Below are positions 57,426-64,000 of a stretch of DNA of 64,000 bases, one piece after another. The notes beneath the pieces are model-generated. The model was not told where the DNA came from and did no database searches. It saw nothing but the letters and a program-made list of their open reading frames with translations. The stretch is from positions 9,760,501 through 9,824,500 of the forward strand of contig NC_069662.1 of assembly GCF_027244095.1 (NCBI RefSeq), written 5' to 3'. The first letter of the stretch is position 1, and each line of letters begins with the position of its first letter. A program made the translations under genes and the position numbers. This DNA is from Hemicordylus capensis (Eukaryota; Chordata; Lepidosauria; Squamata; Cordylidae).

Positions 57426-60400
57426 CTGAAAGAGGAACATAAATCTGTTTTATCACTACAATCAAAAGTTTCAGCAGGATAAACTGTCTTCCTATGAATC
57501 TAACTAATCTATTCTATGCAAGCTGATCTGTGGCAGATTTTCAGAATTTTCCTAACCTGAGGACCAACCTGAAGATTGTGTGAGGTTTTTGATATCTCCT
57601 GACTTTTTAAAAGAGGGAGCTGCAGAGGGATCAGGAATTACACTGGATCCATAGATCTGAGGAGGACTTTTAACTTTTTCTGCCCCAAGCTGTTGTCACT
57701 GTTGTACACGTAGGTATCATTAAAGCAGAGAGGAAAAGGGAGGTACAATATTAATGACTTTTACTTTTCAGCACCTACAAGTCTCCATGGTCTCTCTCAC
57801 TTATAACTCTTTTTAAAATTGAAACTCTGATTGTATATCTCCTATGTAATTTGTATTTTGTCTCTTTTCAAGAAAAGGGAAACCAATAATTTCCTCTAGC
57901 TTTTTTTTAAAAAAAATGTATATGATCTATATAAAAAATTACTTCCCTTTTCTTGTATTGTGAAATGAGAACATGTATAGTGGTGGTGATGTGATTTTTG
58001 TAGTGGTGATGGGATCTTTGTGTCCAGCTAATGGGATTCTGCCTAGGCCTCTCCAGACTCTGTTAGTGCTGTCAACATTTCTCCACCTTGAATGCTGATT
58101 GGCAGCTTCATTCTTAGAGATCTGCTTTTGCTTGGGCGCCGAGCATACAGGAGTTTTATTTGTTCAACTCTTTTGCCAGAAACATTTACTCATTGCACCA
58201 AGACATATTTTATCACCCTTAAATATCAATACCAGGTAATTTTCTATAACTTGACACTATGATGCGAGTCTCACGATCAGTGAGACTCTCTGGGAAGGGG
58301 TTTGCGAGGAGAGAAGGCTTAGCCTGCTCTCCCCGCAGACGACCAGGAAAGCAGCCCTGGGTGGCTGGATCGGCTGCCCACACAACTGCCGTCTCTGTCA
58401 CGGAGCCGGCGGGTACTGTGGGGATTGGTGTTCCAGGAGAGACCCCCAGGGCTGGGAGGCTTGTTTCAGCGGCAACACACGATCAAATGGATGGGGTTAG
58501 CGGAGCGCTCGCTTTGCTAACCTCGTCTAAGGGGAGGGGGAATTAGGAGGGTTTGTTGCCGGGAGCCGTGCTGCTCCTATGGCGGCACAGAATCAGGCAA
58601 AAGCAGGCTCGGCTCCCTTAGCCCCCCTTTGCCCGATCATGAGAATCTCCTCCCTATGTTGCTATCAGTTCTGATTATAACTGCAAAAATGAATAATAAA
58701 TATATTCTTCAAAGTTTTTTTTTCACAGTTGCAAAGCAGGATAACAAATACTTAACACTGAATAGCCAAACATGAATACCTTCCAGATAACACTTTTGGG
58801 TTGTTCACATGACCAGCCTTATTCAGGCTGGCACAATCCTAGCTGGGAAGGGCTGGTTCTCAAGAACGCTGGGATTGGTCCCAGTTCTGGTGCCCTACAA
58901 CCAGGTAGCTTGGTATTCTGTACCCGGGCATAAAGTGAAGTAGAAGGGAAATCACCCCTCCTGGTTGGTTGTGTGAAAACCCAGACTGCCTGCAACCCAA
59001 GCATCCAATCAGCCAGGAATCAGGATAGCCCAGCCGTGGGGAAATCCCCCAATGCATTATGCTTCTCACATGATGGAGAGACCATGATGATGGAGACCAC
59101 AGCCTGCTTCCCCCTCACCCCCTCTCTGCTTGTGGATCGCTAGTGCACTGGTTGTAAGGGTGCACAGTGCAAGCGATCCCGGAGTGGCAAGAATCATGTG
59201 GGGGAAGGTAGATTGTCTCCTGCTTTCCCCGCACCCTCCCCAGCCTGACCCAAAATGGTTGTGTCAACAGCCTTCTTCTGTTGTCTGTCCTACAGACTCT
59301 TCTCTATATGTAATCAAATGTTCATTTCTTGATGATATTTCATACCCATCTTTTCTGAGATCATCCCTTCTGGACATGCAGCACAATCGTAGCAGCAAAA
59401 TTTCTCCCCCTCCTTCCTTTGCTTGCTGTATCCTGGAGGGCAGTTGTCATTGCACAGAGAAATGGGTGGCACCTATGCTTCCAAGGTATAAGAAAAGGTA
59501 TAAGAGCTTAGCATTTGAATATTTCAGGAGTGTTTGGTATACAAAGGCCTTTTGCTATGCAAATGTCTAGGAGTTTTACCATACAGTTCATCTACGAATG
59601 GCATGGAAGAAAACCTGCCAGTCCACAGATGGAGCAGTCATACGGAGGAACACATATTCTTCTAAGCATGAGAGAAATGGAAGAAAGTTTGAATTCCCTT
59701 GCTTGGTAAGCCCAACGATATGCCTAGATACAGTAAGTGGCCAGAGAGAGAAGGCTTGGAGAATTCAAAAGCTTAACAAAATATGGAACATTATATGCAG
59801 GGGCGTAGCAAGGAGTGAGCCCAGAGACATGATTTTAAAATGCACCCCCCACTGAAGCCCAGCTCATGAAGTAAAGAAAATTGTGGATGATGCAAGTCAT
59901 GTAATGGTGGTACTAGAGAAAGACATGCTGTTCTGGTAGCTCCAGGTCTTAACACTCACATCCATTTCAGAGGATGAATACAACTGAAGGAAGCCGGCAG
60001 GGGGAGCGGCAGGGGGAGTCAGTCATGTGACCTGCCTGGGGGGGGCAAGGCAGAGGGCCCCCAGACTCCCCTTGCCCTATTATAGTTATGCCCCTGATTA
60101 TACGGTCTCTAAAAGCCACTAACATATCCTCTATGAAGCCACTATCAAGGCCAGCCTCTATAAGATTTGCAACTTTGACATCAGCTTTTATTCATGTTTA
60201 TTTTTATTAAATTATGCTAGTTTCCATAATGATAATGTCCAAGGATTAAAAATGCATTAGATGGAAGATGTTCCACCTTTCCACATTAAACCAAGATCCC
60301 TTCCATTATAATAATGAATTTTTATTTATTTATTTAGCAATAGCAATAGCACTTACATTTATATGTATATAGCCGGAGCTCTATAGCCGGAGCTCTCTAA

Positions 60401-63400
60401 GCAGTTTACAATGATTTAGCATATTGCCCCCAACATTCTGGGTACTCATTTTACCGACCTCAGAAGGATGGAAGGCTGAGTCAACCTTGAGCCCCTGGTC
60501 AGGATTGAACTTGTAACCTTCTGGTTACAGGGCAGCAGTTTTACCACTGCGCCACCAGGGGCTCATTTATAGTTGGCACATTTTTGTTTGTTTTGTTTTG
60601 TTTATCATTTATAGTTTGGCACATTTTTACAGTATACCACTAAATCTAATGGTGCTGGGAAGTTTATAACCAACCAACTAACAAATAACTAACTATTGAA
60701 AGCTAAAATGATTAAAAACCATTCAAAACTTGTAAACACCCATTCAAGTCTAGACTAAACTGTGGGTCTTAAGTGCTCTCCTGAAGGCTAGTAACATTGT
60801 TTGGACTTTAATTCCTTCAAGGAGTGCGATTCACACTTTTGGAGTGCCGGGAAGAACACCTGGTCCTGAGTCACCACCAGTTGCACTGGGAGCAGCTGGA
60901 GACTGACTTCTACAGATTTTCTTAACAGGTGGTGGGAATTATGCAGACGAATGCAGTCCCTTCAGTAAACTGGTCCTAAGATGTTTAGCTCTTTAAACTG
61001 ATACGAGCTCTAAATATGTTACCTGTTAAGATACTGGCATCCTGTGTAAATGTTTTAAAACAGGAAGCAGTTGGTCTCAACAGGATTCTCCTATGACAAG
61101 TCTGGCAGCTACATTTTAAATTAACTTTTGAAGTTCCTGTAGTACATGCAAAGGCAGCCCTGTGTAGAGGTCATTTCTATCATCAAGCACAGAGGTTACC
61201 AATGAGTGCACTACTGTTCCCTAAAAGAAATGGACACAGCTCCCTTATCAACCAAAGGTGACAAAAAGCACAACTTAACATACCCCCCAACCTGAGACAC
61301 CAGTGCGAGTCCTGGATTCAAGAGCACTTGGAGGCTATGTACCTGTTCCTTCTGAGAGACTAAACCACACCCAGAGCAGGAAATTCTACCACACTTCCTG
61401 ATTTATCAAACCTCATAGTGAGCCTTCCATCTTGTTCAGACTAAACTTCCTTTTGTTATCCCTTCTCCAGCCCATAATGCCTGAAGGCAGGCATTTAGGG
61501 TGTCTAGGGTGTTACCTGATGAAGTTGTCATGGAGGAATAGATTTCAGTCTGTTCAGCATATTGATAATACTCTGCTTCAAATCTCCTAAGCATCTCACC
61601 CAGGAGTTTCATGGAGATGTGAAAAAGCTTCAGGAACTGCATGGGTCACGGAAAGACACCATCGCATACAATAACTTCCATTTCATTTAGTAACAGTCTC
61701 CAAGAGGCATCAATTTGAATCTATCTGAGAGATAGGAGCAAAACCATCTAAAGCTGTAAGCACTACTACCTGTTCCTGTATCTCCCAAACAATCCAGAAA
61801 GATGGCACGGTTGGTGGTACTGATAGCTGCAGAGTGGTTCCACAGAACCAACAGAGTCTCCATCAATCTCTTGGTGAAGATCATCCATCAGGATGGCCAA
61901 GTCTGTCACAGCGCCCTAACCCATACAAGGGCCAGTTTGAAATGGGTTTAGATACTTAGTTTTCTCCAAGCCTGCCTGGAAGTGATTAGCCAACCCACTC
62001 TCAAGCACCTTGCACAACCAAAGCGCGTTAGAAATCACCCTATAACTGTCCATCTCTGAGGACTCTAGGGAAGGATTCTAAGTAAAAGAGAACAGCCTAG
62101 CTGATTTCTAAAATCACCTGGGCTGTCTCTCACAACCTTTCTGCGAGATATTATATGTCACATTGGACAGGAGACAGATAACAGCTGTAGGCCATACAGC
62201 TCCAAGCAGCTTGTCTACCTTCTCAAAAATCACAAATTGAAACCAAACGGATCTAAACATACACAAGCAGCTACTGGACACCTCCACAATGGACCCTCCA
62301 GTAATAGTGGAGACCAAGGAAGATCAGTTGGAAGACATTAAGGTCATTCTTAATGACCCCCTGCTAACTGAGCAATGAGGCACCTTTTTGAAAGTGGTGA
62401 ATCTCTTTATTTAGCAGGGGAAGAGCAACAGGACCTATACATCTCCCGCACAGCATCCCTCCAGTGGCTGTTGCTGGAATCTGTCTTGTTTCTTTTTTAG
62501 TTTAGCCCTTTGGGGACAGGGAGACATTTTATTTATATATTTGTATCAATGTAAACCAGTTTGGGAAATTTCCCCCCAAAATTGGTATATAAATATTCTT
62601 CATATTAGTGTTCTTACAACTTTTAAACAGGGTAGGAATGGTGTGGGGGAGAAGGCAGGCTTGATCTTACCTTCCCGCAGATGATCTAAGGTCTGGTTAA
62701 GGCCACAGGTCTTTTGTGCCTACACAGCCATCACTGCCAAGAGCCACGTGCCATGTGGAGGCAGGGGAAATGCAGCTCAGCTTCTAGGAATCCCTCCATG
62801 CACTGTGCCAGGAGTGCAGTGCATTGGTGGATTTCCCCGTAAGCAAAGTGCTGGGCTATTTGAAGTGCTATTTCAAGTGCTGGGCTACAGGTGAAACTCG
62901 GAAAATTAGAATATCGTGCAAAAGTCCATTAATTTCAGTAATGCAAATTAAAAGGTGAAACTGATATATGAGACAGACGCATTACATGCAAAGCGAGATA
63001 AGTCAAGTCTTAATTTGTTATAATTGTGATGATCATGGAGTACAGCTCATGAAAACCCCAAATCCACAATCTCAGAAAATTAGAATATTACATGGAACCA
63101 AGAAGACAAGGATTGAAGAACAGAACAATATCGGACCTCTGAAAAGTATAAGCATGCATATGTATTCAGTACTTGGTTTGGGCCCCTTTTGCAGCAATTA
63201 CTGCCTCAATGCGGCGTGGCATGGATGCTATCAGCCTGTGGCACTGATGAGGTATTATGGAAGACCAGGATGCTTCGTTAGCGGCCTTCAGCAATTCTGC
63301 ATTGTTTGGTCTCATGTCTCTCATCCTTCTCTTGGCAATGCCCCATAGATTCTCTATGGGGTCAGGTCAGGCGAGTTTCAGAAAGGAAAAAAACTGGTGT

Positions 63401-64000
63401 CAGTCCCCTGAACAACTCCACTGGACGTGAGCAGAAGAGAATCGAATCACTTCTTTGCAGCATGTGTGCAAGCATAAAGCTGTGTCCTGTTAGGTAGGAG
63501 CTGAGACTTCCTTCTCATGTGCTCTAGTCACCTAACTTGTTGCTTCATTATTAGTTACAGTGCTGTTACATCCCACTGGAGTCAAGTCAGTATGCCAGGG
63601 ATCTGGTCCTCATTAATGGTCAGCTCTTTGCCTACAGAAACCCGAGGATCGAGCTTTTCAATTTTGACTCTGATACAAAGGAGTTATTTTCTATGCCTTT
63701 TGCAAAGCTATGCGATTTTCTTGTGCCACCACAATTTTCCACATAGTACAAGGGCACCATTAGTCAGGAAGTACACCACCATTTGAAAGGGGCAGTTCCC
63801 ACTTTCCCCTTAAAAATGGTGCCTTCTGTTTCTTTGGACTGTCATGAATCTTGACGTTGGATGAAATGTTCTGTTATATTCCTACCTGGGTCAAGTCTCT
63901 GTGCCACTGGATTTGGTCCTCATTAATGGTTAACTCTTTGCCTGCAGGAGCCTGAGGATCCAGCCTTCCAATTTTGACTCGGACATAGGAGTCATTTTGG
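56527..64000 (-). CDS. Vomeronasal type-2 receptor gene C, partial (exons 4-6)
   Basis: The 3' half of a third V2R in the same direction as A and B. Exon 6 is at 56527-57425, exon 5 at 59346-59472 and the 3' part of exon 4 at 63886-64000, cut by the window edge. Splice sites are GT-AG, the phases match those of A and B, and all three pieces are open, so the gene may be functional; exons 1-3 lie beyond 64 kb. The large intron 4 (59473-63885) holds a hAT, a tRNA-SINE, an L2, a Tc1 fragment and a decayed second exon 4 at 63.58-63.69 kb. Expected role: class C chemosensory GPCR of vomeronasal neurons. Confidence 0.9.
57426..59345. other. Intron 5 of V2R gene C
   Basis: A GC-rich foldback-like piece at about 58257-58650 starts GCGAGTCTCACGATCAGTGA and ends CGATCATGAGAATCTCCTCC, inverted ends of a likely DNA element. 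58.8-59.28 kb is another interspersed GC-rich piece. No gene. Confidence 0.5.
59346..59472 (-). CDS. V2R gene C exon 5: cysteine-rich linker
   Basis: 127 bp, [20 protein letters not shown] through [16 protein letters not shown]. Acceptor AGCATAG, donor GTATGA. Confidence 0.95.
59798..60096. mobile_element. Short hAT element (CAGGGGCGTA family)
   Basis: CAGGGGCGTAGCAAGG on the left and, reversed, CAGGGGCATAACTATA on the right. Flanks ATTATATG (59790-59797) and ATTATACG (60097-60104) match at 7 of 8 bases. It is 299 bp and a short relative of the 54.0-kb element. Confidence 0.82.
60340..60564 (-). repeat. tRNA-derived SINE
   Basis: Reverse copy of the 22.6-kb SINE: AGCAATAGCACTTACATTTA, CATTTTACCGACCTCAGAAG and GCGCCACCAGGGGCTC. 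A 14-base ATAGCCGGAGCTCT unit is duplicated within it. Confidence 0.82.
60650..62400 (-). repeat. L2-type LINE, diverged longer copy
   Basis: Pieces of the L2 ORF2 on the minus strand: [14 protein letters not shown] with [20 protein letters not shown] (a DLSAAFDTV..LL..L relative) at 61.7-61.9 kb and [19 protein letters not shown] at about 61.44-61.5 kb. Nucleotide similarity to the 20.3-21.0 kb copy follows (GAAATGGACACAGCTCCC, CAAAGGCAGCCCTGTGTAGA). Frames are heavily broken; it lies in intron 4 of V2R gene C. Confidence 0.7.
62465..62605 (+). repeat. LINE-like 3' tail (same family as at 5.3 kb)
   Basis: CCAGTGGCTGTTGCTGGA, GCCCTTTGGGGACAGGGAGA and AAAATTGGTATATAAATATT in the same order as at 5318-5475. 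Confidence 0.55.
62886..63372 (-). mobile_element. Tc1/mariner transposon, 3' end with transposase C-terminus
   Basis: The minus strand encodes [40 protein letters not shown] and [20 protein letters not shown] followed by KY and a stop: the C-terminal end of a Tc1-type transposase. Just before ENLW, at PDLTP, one frame change separates the conserved SPDLNPIENLW motif. The terminal part at 62886 starts GGTGAAACTCGGAAAATTAG, with AATTAGAATAT repeated at about 62908 and 63080. The 5' part of the element is absent. Confidence 0.82.
63575..63695 (-). pseudogene. V2R relic: second, decayed exon 4
   Basis: It aligns with the 3' half of exon 4 of gene C ([20 protein letters not shown] versus [20 protein letters not shown]) but has a one-base gain before VKI, a small deletion where IQWHRD should be, and a stop near its end. 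It lies about 200 bp on the exon 5 side of the intact exon 4 and would not be usable. Confidence 0.88.
63886..64000 (-). CDS. V2R gene C exon 4, partial at window edge
   Basis: 115 of the usual 228 bp. It reads [20 protein letters not shown] and [17 protein letters not shown], then donor GTAGGA in phase 0. Open and in line with exon 5. Confidence 0.92.

Overview
The window is vertebrate nuclear DNA, most likely from a squamate reptile (lizard or snake). The grounds are three vomeronasal type-2 receptor (V2R) genes in tandem and the mix of repeats: L2, CR1 and BovB LINEs, a Sauria-type SINE, a MIR-core SINE, 5S-rRNA-like SINEs and short hAT elements. The species cannot be named from the sequence alone.

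Layout. (1) 1-8.8 kb is a tRNA/histone block with eight tRNA genes: iMet, Lys-TTT, Leu-CAG, Lys-TTT, Ile-AAT, Met, then after the histones Met and iMet. Within it lies a head-to-head H2B(-)/H2A(+) pair sharing a 432-bp CCAAT-rich promoter, each gene ending in the replication-dependent histone stem-loop. (2) 8.8-21 kb is repeat-rich and holds two relics of V2R exons (a 7TM-exon tail at 10.4 kb and a frameshifted exon 5 at 18.5 kb), several L2 pieces, a satellite array of about 160 bp units, a hAT element with a perfect 8-bp target duplication and a BovB remnant. (3) 21.3-32.4 kb (-) is V2R gene A, six coding exons, 880 codons, with no break seen. (4) 33-40 kb is a repeat island with a Polinton (Maverick) fossil at about 34.3-37.7 kb and CR1/L2 copies. 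(5) 41.0-51.2 kb (-) is V2R gene B, six coding exons, 890 codons, with no break seen. (6) 52-56 kb holds a Ty3/gypsy integrase fossil and a LINE 3' region into which two hAT elements have inserted, each with an 8-bp duplication. (7) 56.5-64 kb (-) is V2R gene C: exons 6, 5 and part of 4; the rest lies beyond the window. A decayed second exon 4 sits in its intron.

How it works together. The tRNA and histone genes serve translation and S-phase chromatin supply. The V2Rs are class C G-protein-coupled receptors of vomeronasal sensory neurons. Genes A and B share not only exon structure and splice phases but also about 500 bp of 5' flank with a TATA-like box at the same place, so the duplication unit carried its promoter. 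The histone/tRNA block beside chemoreceptor genes resembles the mammalian extended-MHC histone/tRNA region; that link is inference.

I found no clearly new biological system. The most useful points are the exact exon models, the shared V2R promoter region, the receptor relics, the 5S-like SINE family and the set of hAT insertions with readable target-site duplications.
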